Shown: positions 44,594 to 54,312 of the stretch, piece by piece
How positions within the stretch are numbered: position 1 is the first letter of the stretch
Layout: each line of letters opens with the position of its first letter
NCBI RefSeq assembly: GCF_001263795.1
Contig: NZ_LHUR01000012.1
Location: 1-64,000 of the forward strand
DNA length: 64,000 bases
DNA from: Clostridium homopropionicum DSM 5847
GTDB taxonomy: Bacteria > Bacillota > Clostridia > Clostridiales > Clostridiaceae
Direction of reading: 5' to 3'
Translations under genes and position numbers: made by a program
The notes under the pieces: model-generated
What the model saw: only the letters and a program-made list of their open reading frames with translations
Database searches by the model: none
Told to the model about the DNA's origin: nothing

Positions 44594-44652
44594 TCCCTAT
44601 GGATTTAGATGTATCCATAGGAATTAGTGCTTAGAGACTAGCGATTTCTTTT
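44589..44652. repeat. Heptamer-armed inverted repeat, element E (truncated)
   Basis: CTAATCCCTATGGAT on the left pairs with ATCCATAGGAATTAG on the right (one mismatch). Right side in reverse complement continues CTAGTCT, CTAAGCA, CTAATTC, and the outer end is AAAAGAAATCG. It includes the stop codon of the convergent kinase gene (TAG at 44640-44638) and the stop of the antitoxin-like gene. Confidence 0.75.
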
Positions 44653-46143
44653 CATTATAAAATAGAATTTAACTCCACTCTCCGTATTAACTACTCCATA
44701 CTCACTGTCATGAAGTATTAGTATATTCTTAACTATGGCAAGACCAAGTCCTGTACCTCCTGCCTCTCTATTTCTTGATTTATCAAGCTTATAGAATCTG
44801 TCCCATATTTTTTCTATTTCTTCCTCTGGAATTTGTTCTCCCTGATTTTCTATTTCTACTATTATATTGTGTTTAGCTTTATCTCCTTTTGCTCTTACAA
44901 AAATGTAACCTTCTTCTTTAGTGTGTCTAAGGGCATTGGTTAAGAAATTTGTGATTACTTCTTCTATTTTATTTTCTTCTCCAAAGGCTTCTAGGTTTTC
45001 CTCAAGACTTTTTTCTATTTTAATTCCTTTATTATAGTCTTCCTTTATTCCCTCAAGTTTTTTTATTATTTTATTTATGGTTTTATCAATAAAGAAAGGT
45101 TCTTTATTAATTTTAACGGTTCCAGATTCAAGCCTTGAAAGCTCTAGCATATCTGATACAAGGCAGCTCATTCTTTCAGCCTCATCAATAATTACATCCA
45201 TATAATAGTCTTTGTCCTCTTCTTTTACTATATGGTCCTTTATTCCCTCAGCATATCCTGCAATCAAGCTTATAGGGGTTTTTAGTTCATGAGAAACTGA
45301 GGCAACAAATTCCTTTCTCATTTCTTCAAGCTGTTTTTCCTTTTCTATGTCTTTTTTTAGCTTGTCGTTAGAATCTTGAAGACCCTTCAAAGCACTGCTT
45401 AGATTGTCAGATAAAAAGTTTAAGGTTCTGCCGAGATTTCCTATTTCATCTTCACTTTCTACACTGCACTTTTCAGTAAAATCCAAGGATGCCATTTTTA
45501 ATGCTTTTTCATTTAAATGTATTAATGGCTTAGATATAATTTTTGAATAAATAAATGACATTAAAACAATTAAGACTAATGCTGCTATATATATGTAGGT
45601 ATAAAATTCCTTCATAACCGCAACAGCTTCCTCCACTGACTGAAGAGAAGATACAGCGAAAATAACCTTTCCAGGGATATTGTTAAATATAATAGGTTCT
45701 ATAGTTACAATATTTTTTATATTGTATTCTCTATCATTAAATATATAGGTTACTGTTTCTCCTTTTTTCTGTAAATCCTTAAATGCCTCAGGGTCTGATG
45801 TCCACTGTCTTATAATATCCTTTACCATTTTTACTTTAATGGATTCTCTCATTTCTTGTCCATCGGTTATATAGCTTAAAAGTCCATTACTTTCTAATAT
45901 TACGATTTTAGCATTATTATTTTCTTCAAAGCTTTTTATATTTTCTAAGGTTTTATCTATATTGCCAATGTTTTTTACATAGTCCTTTGAAAAGCTTTCA
46001 AGATTTTTGCTTAAGATTTTTGTTTTTCTATCTGTATAAAAGTTTTGAAAGAAAAGGGATTGAAATAATAGTTGAGTTGTTATAAAAATAATAAAAAATA
46101 TTACGGTAATTATGAATAACTTTATTGCAATTTTTTTCTTCAT
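44638..46143 (-). CDS. Sensor histidine kinase with HAMP domain (OmpR-type partner)
   Basis: 501 residues. Helices at about 7-30 and 182-203 frame an extracytoplasmic sensor domain of about 150 residues. A HAMP domain follows (KIISKPLIHLNEKALKMASLDF), then coiled coil, H-box FVASVSHELKTPISLIAGYAEG (phospho-His), N-box ITNFLTNALRHTKEEG, and GGTGLGLAIVKNILI. A 4-bp ATGA overlap joins it to the response-regulator gene, so the pair is co-translated. The last codons and stop fall within heptamer element E. The signal is unknown; an envelope-sensing role is typical. Confidence 0.94.
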   Translation of the reverse strand: MKKKIAIKLFIITVIFFIIFITTQLLFQSLFFQNFYTDRKTKILSKNLESFSKDYVKNIGNIDKTLENIKSFEENNNAKIVILESNGLLSYITDGQEMRESIKVKMVKDIIRQWTSDPEAFKDLQKKGETVTYIFNDREYNIKNIVTIEPIIFNNIPGKVIFAVSSLQSVEEAVAVMKEFYTYIYIAALVLIVLMSFIYSKIISKPLIHLNEKALKMASLDFTEKCSVESEDEIGNLGRTLNFLSDNLSSALKGLQDSNDKLKKDIEKEKQLEEMRKEFVASVSHELKTPISLIAGYAEGIKDHIVKEEDKDYYMDVIIDEAERMSCLVSDMLELSRLESGTVKINKEPFFIDKTINKIIKKLEGIKEDYNKGIKIEKSLEENLEAFGEENKIEEVITNFLTNALRHTKEEGYIFVRAKGDKAKHNIIVEIENQGEQIPEEEIEKIWDRFYKLDKSRNREAGGTGLGLAIVKNILILHDSEYGVVNTESGVKFYFIMKRNR

Positions 46144-46847
46144 TCCCTCACCTCGAACTTGTAGCCGCTTCCTCTAACAGTTACTATGTATTCAGCTTTA
46201 TCTTTTAATTTTTCTCTAAGTCTTTTAATGTTAGTGTCTACGGTTCTTGGACCTCCATAATAGTCCATTCCCCAAACCTTATCTAATATCTGATCTCTTG
46301 TGAAGGCAATTCCATTGTTCTTTGCAAAAAATACCAGAAGTTCGTATTCCTTTGGAGTAAGTAGAATTTCTTCTTCATCAAGGGTTACAATATGAGATAA
46401 TTCGTTTATTTTTAGACCATTAAATTTAAAGATTCTATTTACTTCTTCCTTTTCTAGACTTACTTCTTCATTTATACTATTTGCACCAATCCGCTTTAGC
46501 AGCGCCTTTCCTTTAGCCACTAATACCTTTGGACTGAAAGGTTTTGTTACATAATCATCTGCTCCAAGCTGATAACCAAGAAGTTTATCTTCTTCTTCTC
46601 CCTTTGCTGTAAGCATTATTATTGGAATCTGGGAAGTTTTCCTTAAAGTTGTACAAACAGTCCACCCATCCATATAAGGCATCATTATATCAAGTATCAT
46701 TAAATCTACTTTATTTTCTTTAATCAAATTTAGAGCCTCAACACCATTTGAAGCTTCAAGTACAGAAAAACCACTATTCTCAAAGTAATCTCTTATTAGC
46801 TTTCTCATTCTCTCTTCATCTTCAACAATTAAAACTGTTTCACTCAA
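46140..46847 (-). CDS. OmpR/PhoB-family response regulator
   Basis: About 235 residues. Receiver domain with LIVEDEERMRKLIRDYF, phospho-acceptor Asp in LMILDIMMPYMDGW, and Lys in DDYVTKPFSP. Winged-helix C-terminal domain: LTPKEYELLVFFAKNNGIAFTRDQILDKVWG and YGGPRTVDTNIKRLREKL. The preferred start is TTG at 46847, with AGAGGTGA seven bases upstream; GTG at 46856 is within that site. Promoters near 46860-46990 could not be resolved. It and the kinase form a standard two-gene system; the regulon is not known. Confidence 0.93.
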   Translation of the reverse strand: MSETVLIVEDEERMRKLIRDYFENSGFSVLEASNGVEALNLIKENKVDLMILDIMMPYMDGWTVCTTLRKTSQIPIIMLTAKGEEEDKLLGYQLGADDYVTKPFSPKVLVAKGKALLKRIGANSINEEVSLEKEEVNRIFKFNGLKINELSHIVTLDEEEILLTPKEYELLVFFAKNNGIAFTRDQILDKVWGMDYYGGPRTVDTNIKRLREKLKDKAEYIVTVRGSGYKFEVRE

Positions 46848-47032
46848 TGTTCTCACCTCTTGTTTGTTAATTGATTAGTCTTAATAGAGCAATATGAATT
46901 TAATCTTTAAATATAGATACCTCTATTTTACCTCAAAAGCAAGATTTTTTAAAACAATAAAAATTTACACATTAAAATTTAATTAGTATACACTATTTCA
47001 CAAATAATTATCATATTGCACAATTTTTCTTC

Positions 47033-47061
47033 TTAGCGTATATACTAATATGTGGTATAAT
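47033..47061 (+). promoter_or_regulatory. Extended -10 promoter of fbp
   Basis: TGGTATAAT at 47053-47061 is an extended -10 box. TTAGCG lies 17 bases upstream as a weak -35. The transcript would begin about 40 bases before the ATG. Confidence 0.5.
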
Positions 47062-47106
47062 AAAAATGCAAGTATTTTATCATGATTTATATAAGGAGGA
47101 ACCCTC

Positions 47107-49092
47107 ATGACCTTCTGTGACGAGAATAACTTAGAACTCATACAAAAGGATTTAAAATATTTAAAGCTTCTTTCAAAGCAGTATTCAAATATATCCTCTG
47201 CCAGTACAGAGATAGTTAATCTTCAGGCTATTTTGAATTTACCTAAAAGTACTGAACATTTTATTAGCGATATCCATGGGGAATACGAGTCCTTTATTCA
47301 TATGCTTAAAAATGCCTCTGGAGTTATTAAGCGTAAAATAGATGATGTTTTCGGAAATACTCTTTCCGAAGGAGAAAAAGCAAATTTAGCTACATTAATA
47401 TATTATCCAGAACAAAAATTAGAATTAATAAAGAGTTCTGAAGCTAATTTAGAAGAATGGTACAAGGTTACCTTATATAGACTAATTGTATTATGCAGAT
47501 TAGTGTCTTCAAAATACACCCGTTCAAAGGTGAGAAAAGCACTTCCTCAGGATTTTGCCTATATAATTGAAGAATTACTTCATGAGCAAGACAATACAGT
47601 TAATAAGCATGAATATTACAATGGAATTATTTCTACAATGATTGATATAGATAGGGCTTCTGAATTTATTACTGCGATTTCTAAAGTAATTCAAAGACTA
47701 GTAGTTGATAGACTTCACATAATAGGTGACATATATGATAGAGGCCCTGGTGCTGAAATAATCATGGAAGCTCTTATGAAGCACCATTCAGTAGATATTC
47801 AGTGGGGAAATCATGATGTTTTATGGATGGGAGCTGCAGCCGGTCACGAAGCCTGCATTTGTAATGTGCTTAGAATTTCCTTGAGATATGCTAATCTAAA
47901 TACTATTGAAGATGGATATGGAATTAATCTACTTCCTTTAGCTACCTTTGCTATGGATGTTTATGAGAAAGATACTTGTAAAAGATTTATTCCAAAAACT
48001 ATTGATAAAACTCTAACTAAAAAAGAAATATCTTTAATTGCAAAAATGCATAAGGCTATTGCTATTATTCAATTTAAGCTAGAAGGTCAGATTCTTCAAA
48101 ACCGTCCTGAATTTTTAATGAGTGATCAGCTACTATTAGATAAAATAGATTATGAAAATGGCACTATTAATTTAAATGATACTATTTATGAGTTAAATGA
48201 TAAACTATTCCCAACAATAGATTCAAATGACCCTTATAAGTTGACAGTACAAGAAGAAGACTTAATTCATAAGCTTAAACGTTCTTTTGTTAATAGTGAA
48301 AAGCTTCAGAGACATATTAGATTTATATATAGTAAGGGCAGCATGTACTTAGTATGTAACTCTAATCTTTTATACCACGGATGTATTCCACTTAATGAGG
48401 ATGGTTCTTTTAAGGAATTGATTCTTGAAGGTAAGTCCTACAGCGGCAAAGCTCTTTTAGATAAGTTTGACATTCTAACCCGTGAAGCATACTTCTTCAA
48501 GAATGGCACCGAAGAAAAAAAATTCGCAATGGATATGGTCTGGTATTTATGGTGCGGTCCTGATTCTCCCGAATTTGGTAAGCACAGAATGACTACCTTT
48601 GAAAGATATTTTATCAGCGATAAGAAAACTCATGTGGAAAAGAAAAATCCTTATTATAAATATAGAGATGACGATGAGGTTTGTTTTAATATTTTAAAAG
48701 AATTTAATCTGGATCCGGATTCTTCCCATATAATAAATGGACATATTCCTGTTAAGACAAAGGAAGGTGAAAACCCAATAAAGGCTAATGGTAAGCTGCT
48801 TGTAATTGATGGTGGTTTCTGCAGAGCTTATCAGCCTGAAACCGGAATTGCAGGCTACACTTTGATTTACAATTCCTATGGTTTGCTTTTATCCTCACAT
48901 GAACCTTTCGAATCTATTCGAAAAGCTATAGAGGAAGAAAAGGATATATTATCTTCTACAATAATTCTAGAACAGGTAGCCTCTAGAAAGAGAGTTTCTG
49001 ATACAGATATTGGAGAAGAATTAAAAAAGCAAATTAAAGAATTAGAGATGCTGCTTATCGCCTATAGAAAAGGCTTGATTAAAGAGAAATAA
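47107..49092 (+). CDS. fbp: Fructose-1,6-bisphosphatase, class III
   Basis: 661 residues, the usual length of class III FBPase. [15 protein letters not shown] and [19 protein letters not shown], then [15 protein letters not shown], are the metal phosphoesterase motifs of this family. Near the C-terminus, [18 protein letters not shown] and [24 protein letters not shown] complete the active site. It catalyses fructose-1,6-bisphosphate to fructose-6-phosphate in gluconeogenesis. Class III enzymes are a Firmicutes hallmark and support the taxonomic call. The start follows AAGGAGGAACCCTC. A 61-bp palindrome follows the stop. Confidence 0.96.
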   Translation: MTFCDENNLELIQKDLKYLKLLSKQYSNISSASTEIVNLQAILNLPKSTEHFISDIHGEYESFIHMLKNASGVIKRKIDDVFGNTLSEGEKANLATLIYYPEQKLELIKSSEANLEEWYKVTLYRLIVLCRLVSSKYTRSKVRKALPQDFAYIIEELLHEQDNTVNKHEYYNGIISTMIDIDRASEFITAISKVIQRLVVDRLHIIGDIYDRGPGAEIIMEALMKHHSVDIQWGNHDVLWMGAAAGHEACICNVLRISLRYANLNTIEDGYGINLLPLATFAMDVYEKDTCKRFIPKTIDKTLTKKEISLIAKMHKAIAIIQFKLEGQILQNRPEFLMSDQLLLDKIDYENGTINLNDTIYELNDKLFPTIDSNDPYKLTVQEEDLIHKLKRSFVNSEKLQRHIRFIYSKGSMYLVCNSNLLYHGCIPLNEDGSFKELILEGKSYSGKALLDKFDILTREAYFFKNGTEEKKFAMDMVWYLWCGPDSPEFGKHRMTTFERYFISDKKTHVEKKNPYYKYRDDDEVCFNILKEFNLDPDSSHIINGHIPVKTKEGENPIKANGKLLVIDGGFCRAYQPETGIAGYTLIYNSYGLLLSSHEPFESIRKAIEEEKDILSSTIILEQVASRKRVSDTDIGEELKKQIKELEMLLIAYRKGLIKEK

Positions 49093-49095
49093 AAT

Positions 49096-49156
49096 GGTGG
49101 CAGGCACCGGAGAAAGGAGAATTGACGCAATTCTCCTTTCTCCGGTGCCTGCCACC
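49096..49156. repeat. 61-bp perfect palindrome P1 (GGTGGCAGGCACC...)
   Basis: Two 29-base arms beginning GGTGGCAGGCACCGGAG are perfect reverse complements with a 3-base loop ACG. It sits between convergent fbp and 49163-51166, overlapping neither. Arms match P2 at 55450-55510 except for a base-pair swap at the fifth position and in the loop-side bases. It could serve as a two-way terminator, though no T-run is present. Confidence 0.9.
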
Positions 49157-49162
49157 TTCCAT

Positions 49163-51166
49163 CTATAACTCCCAATCGATTCTTGAATTTACTAGGTAAG
49201 CTGGATAACCAAACTCCATCCACTTGTCCACTTCTATTGAAGACTTTAACAGCTTAAGATCTGGAGATACATCACTTTCAAGATCAAGATCATTTAAAGT
49301 ATTAAATAGAAATAATCCTTTTGCCCCTGCATCATAGGATTGTTTTGCTCTAAATAGATATTCTTCAGGTGAAAGATACTTATTGTCGCTAACGTATCTC
49401 CCCTCCTTAAGAAGCTTTTCTGTTTCAGGTGTTAAATCTATTCCCTTTATATTCGCAGTAATTCCAACATACAATTCAATATTAGTATCTTTAACTAATT
49501 CAGCAAATTTACTTACATCAAAAAATTCCTCATAACTTAAGGCTGATGGAATTATTCTATCAACGAGCCTTTCACGTATCCAAGTTTCAACGTCTAAGCC
49601 ATAAGCAAGAGCATCTGTATATGGAAATCTTACTGCAATTTTCATATTCGGAATTTCGCTTCTGATTTCTCTTAAAAAATCATTCATTATTTGGATTTTC
49701 TCATCTAGACTAGCTTCGCTTCCCATTACATAAGGATATCTACAAAAATCTAGGTTTAAGCTTTTAACTCCTCTTAACCCACTTGCTTCCTTTAATATCT
49801 CTATAATATATTTTCTGTACTTTGGATAGTAGAAGCTAAGAAAATGGCTATCTTCTTGAAGGCAATCATCATAATAATCATACATATACCCATTTAAAAA
49901 CTTTAATGCTTTTTCATTATAGAAAGCATTCATTCTGAGTGATGCACTGACACCTAAATTAATTTCCTGGCCCTTTGTACCTACTACTTCAACAGGTGCT
50001 TTCCCAGTGGAGTTGATTATATTTATGATTTGCTTTCTTGCAAGTATGTCCCCTTCTCTTACATCATTATCATATTTAGCTGCTCCATAAAAGGCTGGAC
50101 CTGCGTATTCACTATCATAATTAAGAAGTCCGGTAGTTCCTAAACACCAGTTTAATTCATCAGCCTTTAGCTTATTTTTTAAATTTACTGGCATTTCTTC
50201 TAGTTTTGATGCATCAGGATATTTTCCCCAGAAGAAATCCGTAAACCCATCATTATCATATACCAAAGATTTATCTTCTAAAGCTTTCTTATTATAAAGT
50301 GAAATTTGCTTTTCATTTAAGGATGTAAACTTAATATAGGCAATTTCTGTTTTTTTCCCTTCAACAGGCCTAATTATAATACTGTCTTCATTAAAATTTT
50401 CAGCAAAAATAAATTGTTCATTTATATATTTATCTGTTCTTTTTACATTATTTTTATCAAAATTTTTATATGAAAATTCCTTATCTTTATAGGCAACTTT
50501 AAATTCTTCAGTATCACTTGTAAATCCAATGCTAACTCCAAGCCATCCCTTTAATTTTAATGGAATTTTTATATCCTTTGAACCCTGAATACTATATAAT
50601 AGGGGCCTTATTTCTGAAAAATTTCTTAATTTATATATGGTAACTTTCCATCCACTATTGGTTAAATTTTTTTCATCAACTTGAGAAATTTTATTAAGTT
50701 CATTAAATATAAATTTTTTGTCTCCTTGGGCTATAACATTATCATCTGGTTTCAAATTTGTCATTCCTGCGAAAATGTTTTCAGCGTTTACAGTAAATTT
50801 TAACTGCTTCTTTTTCTTAAGCTTTCCTTTCCTAACTCCATGAACATTAGTGTCTACTGTAAGTGTATAGGATTCTCCTTCTTCATAATTTCTAATAGGA
50901 GGCTTTACAAGTATGGCCTTTTTATCTGAACTAAGCTCCAAGCTAATATTAACCTTTTCGCCTTTTTTATTAGTTACATTTATCGCTCTTACTGCTCTAC
51001 TATCAAAATTTACTTCATCATCAAATAATATCTTCCAAACCTTGTCCTTTTTTACTATTGGCTCTTCTATAACTTGAGCATTTATATTTCCGTTATATCC
51101 AGTAAGCATAATTAAGAATAATAAAATAGCAAAAAGCTTGAAGCTTTTAGTTATTTCTATTTTCAT
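49163..51166 (-). CDS. Secreted protein: N-terminal Ig-like domain and C-terminal barrel, putative glycosidase
   Basis: 667 residues from the ATG at 51166 (GGAGTG eight bases upstream; the ATG at 51181 has no such site). Signal sequence at about 1-31. Residues about 33-130 are SbsA-type (VWKILFDDEVNFDSRAVRAINVTN, ESYTLTVDTNV). The C-terminal half (about 330-667) reads like a TIM barrel of a GH10-like/DUF family: LNLDFCRYPYVMG, KIAVRFPYTDALAYGLDVETW, ELYVGITANIKG and AKGLFLFNTLNDL. Acidic residues in LDFCRYP and NLDFC are candidates but no catalytic pair is proven. It probably acts on cell-surface or external polysaccharide; the substrate is unknown. Confidence 0.65.
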   Translation of the reverse strand: MKIEITKSFKLFAILLFLIMLTGYNGNINAQVIEEPIVKKDKVWKILFDDEVNFDSRAVRAINVTNKKGEKVNISLELSSDKKAILVKPPIRNYEEGESYTLTVDTNVHGVRKGKLKKKKQLKFTVNAENIFAGMTNLKPDDNVIAQGDKKFIFNELNKISQVDEKNLTNSGWKVTIYKLRNFSEIRPLLYSIQGSKDIKIPLKLKGWLGVSIGFTSDTEEFKVAYKDKEFSYKNFDKNNVKRTDKYINEQFIFAENFNEDSIIIRPVEGKKTEIAYIKFTSLNEKQISLYNKKALEDKSLVYDNDGFTDFFWGKYPDASKLEEMPVNLKNKLKADELNWCLGTTGLLNYDSEYAGPAFYGAAKYDNDVREGDILARKQIINIINSTGKAPVEVVGTKGQEINLGVSASLRMNAFYNEKALKFLNGYMYDYYDDCLQEDSHFLSFYYPKYRKYIIEILKEASGLRGVKSLNLDFCRYPYVMGSEASLDEKIQIMNDFLREIRSEIPNMKIAVRFPYTDALAYGLDVETWIRERLVDRIIPSALSYEEFFDVSKFAELVKDTNIELYVGITANIKGIDLTPETEKLLKEGRYVSDNKYLSPEEYLFRAKQSYDAGAKGLFLFNTLNDLDLESDVSPDLKLLKSSIEVDKWMEFGYPAYLVNSRIDWEL

Positions 51167-51203
51167 ACCTTTGCACTCCATTCTAGTTAAAATGCATTTG
51201 TCA

Positions 51204-51216
51204 GGTGCCAGGCACC
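51204..51216. repeat. Isolated GGTGCCAGGCACC core
   Basis: A 13-base near-palindrome identical to the tip of palindrome P2. It lies 37 bp upstream of 49163-51166 and next to the HD-GYP stop, and looks like the remnant of a third copy. Confidence 0.65.
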
Positions 51217-51226
51217 TTTAATACCT

Positions 51227-52273
51227 TTAATAATTATTTACACTGACAATTGTCACATTTCTATAATTCCAATCTTCTGTAAGATTTACAATCTCTTGAT
51301 TATCTAATATTCTTACTATTGGTCTTAGTGAGCAATCTTCATTATTTTCTACTACTATAGACTTTTGTCCATTACTTAGCTGAATTATTGTTCCTAAAGG
51401 ATATGGAGCTACTTTTTTTAGAAATACCTTAACTAGCTTAGGGTCGAAAACACTCCCGTTATAAGCCATTATATACTCTATTGCTTCTGAAGGCAAGCTT
51501 GCCTTCCTATGTGGTCTTTCAGTAATTAATTTATCATAGATGTCACAAAGACATAATATCCTCCCAAAAAGAGATATTTTTTCTCCTTTTTTACCATCTG
51601 GATATCCTTTTCCATCAAATCTTTCATGATGTTGGAGTATTCCTACATAGGAGGTTACAGCAATTGAATTGTGATAAGTTTTTATGTATCTGTAGCCTTT
51701 TTCAGGGTGAGATTTTAGGATTTTCTCTTCTTCTTCTGTAAGTTCTTCTTTTGTTAAAAGTTCTTTTGGAATAAATACCTTCCCAATGTCATGAAGCATT
51801 GCAGATGCTACCAGCTTTTCTAATTTTGAATCTTCTAAATTTAGCGCAATTCCAATTACTGATGACAATACAGCAACATTAACACAGTGGCTGAATAAAA
51901 AATCATCATAGTTTTTAATATCTATCATATTTATCATTACGCTTTTATTTCTTAATATTTCACCTATTACAGATTTTGCTATATTTTCTACTATCTCTAA
52001 AGTTTTAGTAATATTTTTGGGGTTGTTGTAAATATGTTTTATAGATTTAACGGCTTTAATTCTTAATTCATCAGAGATTACATGTTCTATTTTGATATTT
52101 TCTGATACACTATCTTCAATATAAACACCATTTATTAATAATTTTTGTATATTATCTATGTACTCCTTTGTAATTTGTACATCCTTTGCAAGAAGCACTA
52201 CTCCATCCTGAGAGTATAGGTTTTTTCCTAAAATCATTCCTGGTCTTAAGCAGCTAGTTGGTACATATCTCAT
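51227..52273 (-). CDS. HD-GYP domain protein (probable c-di-GMP phosphodiesterase)
   Basis: 348 residues from the ATG at 52273, which has AGGTGA six bases upstream; the frame could start at a TTG two codons earlier. N-terminal about 110 residues without strong features. The HD-GYP core: HCVNVAVLSSVIG, AMLHDIGKVFIP, SHPEKGYRYIK, LQHHERFDGKGYPDG and LCDIYDKLITERPHRKA. HDIGK and the HHE-x(R/F)DGxGYP motif indicate a c-di-GMP (or related) phosphodiesterase. Cytoplasmic; it probably lowers c-di-GMP and so affects motility, capsule or spore choices. Confidence 0.93.
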   Translation of the reverse strand: MRYVPTSCLRPGMILGKNLYSQDGVVLLAKDVQITKEYIDNIQKLLINGVYIEDSVSENIKIEHVISDELRIKAVKSIKHIYNNPKNITKTLEIVENIAKSVIGEILRNKSVMINMIDIKNYDDFLFSHCVNVAVLSSVIGIALNLEDSKLEKLVASAMLHDIGKVFIPKELLTKEELTEEEEKILKSHPEKGYRYIKTYHNSIAVTSYVGILQHHERFDGKGYPDGKKGEKISLFGRILCLCDIYDKLITERPHRKASLPSEAIEYIMAYNGSVFDPKLVKVFLKKVAPYPLGTIIQLSNGQKSIVVENNEDCSLRPIVRILDNQEIVNLTEDWNYRNVTIVSVNNY

Positions 52274-52367
52274 AAGCAATCACCTCAAGTAATTATCGTA
52301 GTTTTTTCACTTAAGTAAAGCAAAGAATTTTAAGTTTTAATTAATAATAAGAAAGCTTCAACACAAG

Positions 52368-52480
52368 TTAAAAGAAATCTCTAGTCTCCAATCTCTAATC
52401 GCTAGATTATAGTCATAAGACTTTATTATTAATCTTTAATTTTTAGCTACTAGCGATTAGCGATTAGCGACTTCTTTTAA
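52368..52480. repeat. Heptamer-armed inverted repeat, element F
   Basis: Left: TTAAAAGAAATCT then CTAGTCT, CCAATCT, CTAATCG. Right in reverse complement: TTAAAAGAAGTCG then CTAATCG, CTAATCG, CTAGTAG. The ends TTAAAAGAARTC are near-identical inverted repeats. It lies downstream of the 52545 gene stop and could form a long hairpin in the transcript. Confidence 0.85.
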
Positions 52481-52544
52481 TCTTTTTAGTAATTATGAAC
52501 TATGAAAAATGCTTTTGAAATTTTCTACTACTATTATTATTAAA

Positions 52545-53822
52545 TTATAGCTTCTTTTCTACTCTATATAAAGAATTAAGCACAAGCCAATTTTGAGGGA
52601 AAAACCTATTTATTGTCCAATAGCTTACTCCTCCAAGATTATACCTATTAACAAGTCTTAATTTAGCATCCATACTTCTGGCATCTTCAAACCATACCAC
52701 ATGCTGCCTTCCTGAAGCATCAAAATAGTTAAAGAAAGGTGCCTGAGATTTTTCATCATACCTAATTACGGCCCCGTACCTTGCAGCTAAGTCCACGGCA
52801 GCTGTATTTGCAATACTTCTAGCAGCAGTACCTTTAACGTAAGGAAGGGTCCAATCATAACCGTAGTTTGGTATTCCCATTAATATTTTATCTCTAGGTA
52901 TTGCAGTAACTGCGTAGTTAAGTACTTTTATTACTTCATTAATAGGAGCAACAGCCTTAGGCGGTCCATAGGTGTAACCCCATTCATAGGTCATAAGAAT
53001 TACGTGATTTAAGAGAGCTCCATGAACAGGATAGTCATGTGCTTCATATAATAGTCCTGGCTGATCTGCTGAGGTCTTTGGTGCTAATGCACTGGTTACT
53101 GTATAGCCTAGAGGTCTTAATCTTGCTACTACTTTTCTTAGAAAATTATTATATTCCTCCCTATCCTCTGGAAAAATATATTCAAAATCTATATCTAACC
53201 CATAATAATTTTTACTTCTCAAGGTTTCTATAACATTATTTATTAGAGTATCTTGAACCTGCTGATTTGTAAGTATAGTCCTTGCTAATTGACTACTAAA
53301 ACTTCCTCCTTCTTCAATATTAGTTATTACCATAAGTGGAGCAACTCTTGCAGCTCTTGCTGCCTGTATTAAAGGGGTATCATTAATGGTAGAAAGACTT
53401 CCATCTGGCCTTACCTGATAACTAAATATACTCAAGTAAGTTAGATAAGGTAGGGTTCTTCTTAACACATCTAGATTAATATTAGGAAAAGCATATCCAT
53501 TAACTTCTAAAGTTCCTATTCTCTCAGTAGGTGGAATGATAATTACCTGTCCTGGTGAAATAGCTGATGGATTAGTGATTTGAGGATTTGCATCCAGTAT
53601 ACTTTGAACTGTTGTCCCGTATTTCCTTGCAATGGAATAAAGGCTATCTCCTGCTACAACTGTATATCTAAAATTGTCTCTTAAAATAACTAAGCTTTGT
53701 CCTACAACTAGTCTTCCTGGATTTGTTATTTCATTATCTCTTATTATTTTCTCTGGGGACACTCCAAATTGTCTACCAATAGTATATATACTATCCCCTG
53801 GTTTAACAACATAAATATCCAA
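52545..53822 (-). CDS. LysM-GH18 protein, spore cortex/peptidoglycan glycosidase (SleL/YaaH-like)
   Basis: About 425 residues from the TTG at 53822, chosen because AGGAGGTG precedes it; the protein then opens with MDIYVVKPGDSIYTIGRQFG, a LysM motif. A second LysM follows (YTVVAGDSLYSIARKYGTT). The GH18 barrel has the DxxDxDxE-type motif in YGLDIDFEYIFP, where the last Glu is the acid catalyst, plus APKTSADQPG and ILMGIPNYGYDW. No signal peptide, typical of SleL/YaaH, which are spore-associated N-acetylglucosaminidases. It probably degrades cortex fragments in germination. This supports a spore-former. Confidence 0.92.
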   Translation of the reverse strand: MDIYVVKPGDSIYTIGRQFGVSPEKIIRDNEITNPGRLVVGQSLVILRDNFRYTVVAGDSLYSIARKYGTTVQSILDANPQITNPSAISPGQVIIIPPTERIGTLEVNGYAFPNINLDVLRRTLPYLTYLSIFSYQVRPDGSLSTINDTPLIQAARAARVAPLMVITNIEEGGSFSSQLARTILTNQQVQDTLINNVIETLRSKNYYGLDIDFEYIFPEDREEYNNFLRKVVARLRPLGYTVTSALAPKTSADQPGLLYEAHDYPVHGALLNHVILMTYEWGYTYGPPKAVAPINEVIKVLNYAVTAIPRDKILMGIPNYGYDWTLPYVKGTAARSIANTAAVDLAARYGAVIRYDEKSQAPFFNYFDASGRQHVVWFEDARSMDAKLRLVNRYNLGGVSYWTINRFFPQNWLVLNSLYRVEKKL

Positions 53823-53910
53823 AAGTGCACCTCCTAAATTCATACTAATTTACTATATGCTAGCTAGATAAAATAGGATACATAGGACCTAGTATTATCG
53901 AAAATGAAAA

Positions 53911-53944
53911 AAAATTATGGCTATAAAAATTTCACCATAATTTT
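53911..53944 (-). terminator. Terminator of the Spo0E-like gene
   Basis: On the minus strand AAAATTATGG and CCATAATTTT form a 10-bp stem followed by TTTTTTT, 5 bp after the stop at 53950. Confidence 0.9.
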
Positions 53945-53949
53945 CTCAC

Positions 53950-54129
53950 TCATCCACTTTTCTTAATTTTTATCATATACTCATTAATGAGTTCATCTAA
54001 AGCCTTGCTTACTTCTAACACTTCTTCTTCTGAGCTTTCCATGTCAGCAACAACTTCATTTAAAACATCTCTTAGGCTTTCTATTTCTTCTGTAACAAGC
54101 TTTAAATCTCTTTCTTTATGCTGCCCCAT
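53950..54129 (-). CDS. Spo0E-like aspartyl-phosphate phosphatase
   Basis: 59 residues from the ATG at 54129, which follows AAGGAGTGATACT; an upstream in-frame ATG at 54156 would overlap that site. Two helices, EIESLRDVLNEVVADM and EEVLEVSKALDELINEYM, with the S-x-x-LD motif (SKALDELI) of Spo0E/YnzD proteins. These remove phosphate from Spo0A and delay sporulation. Gene size and isolation (own terminator) are normal. Confidence is good from the motif, with the usual uncertainty for so short a protein. Confidence 0.82.
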   Translation of the reverse strand: MGQHKERDLKLVTEEIESLRDVLNEVVADMESSEEEVLEVSKALDELINEYMIKIKKSG

Positions 54130-54262
54130 AGTATCACTCCTTAAAACACATTTCAATACTTAGTAATATAATATCATATTTAACCCTAAAAGTAAATTTA
54201 TGTTATTAATTAATATATTAGGAAATTGTTAATTTATTATTACCATAGTTAATATATATCAA

Positions 54263-54292
54263 TTTACCTTCATATAAATGTAAATATATAAT
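54263..54292 (+). promoter_or_regulatory. Candidate promoter for the Amidase_6 gene
   Basis: TTTACC (54263-54268), an 18-base spacer and TATAAT (54287-54292), about 20 bases before the ATG at 54313. Confidence 0.45.
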
Positions 54293-54312
54293 ATTAGTGA
54301 GGTTTTCTAATT

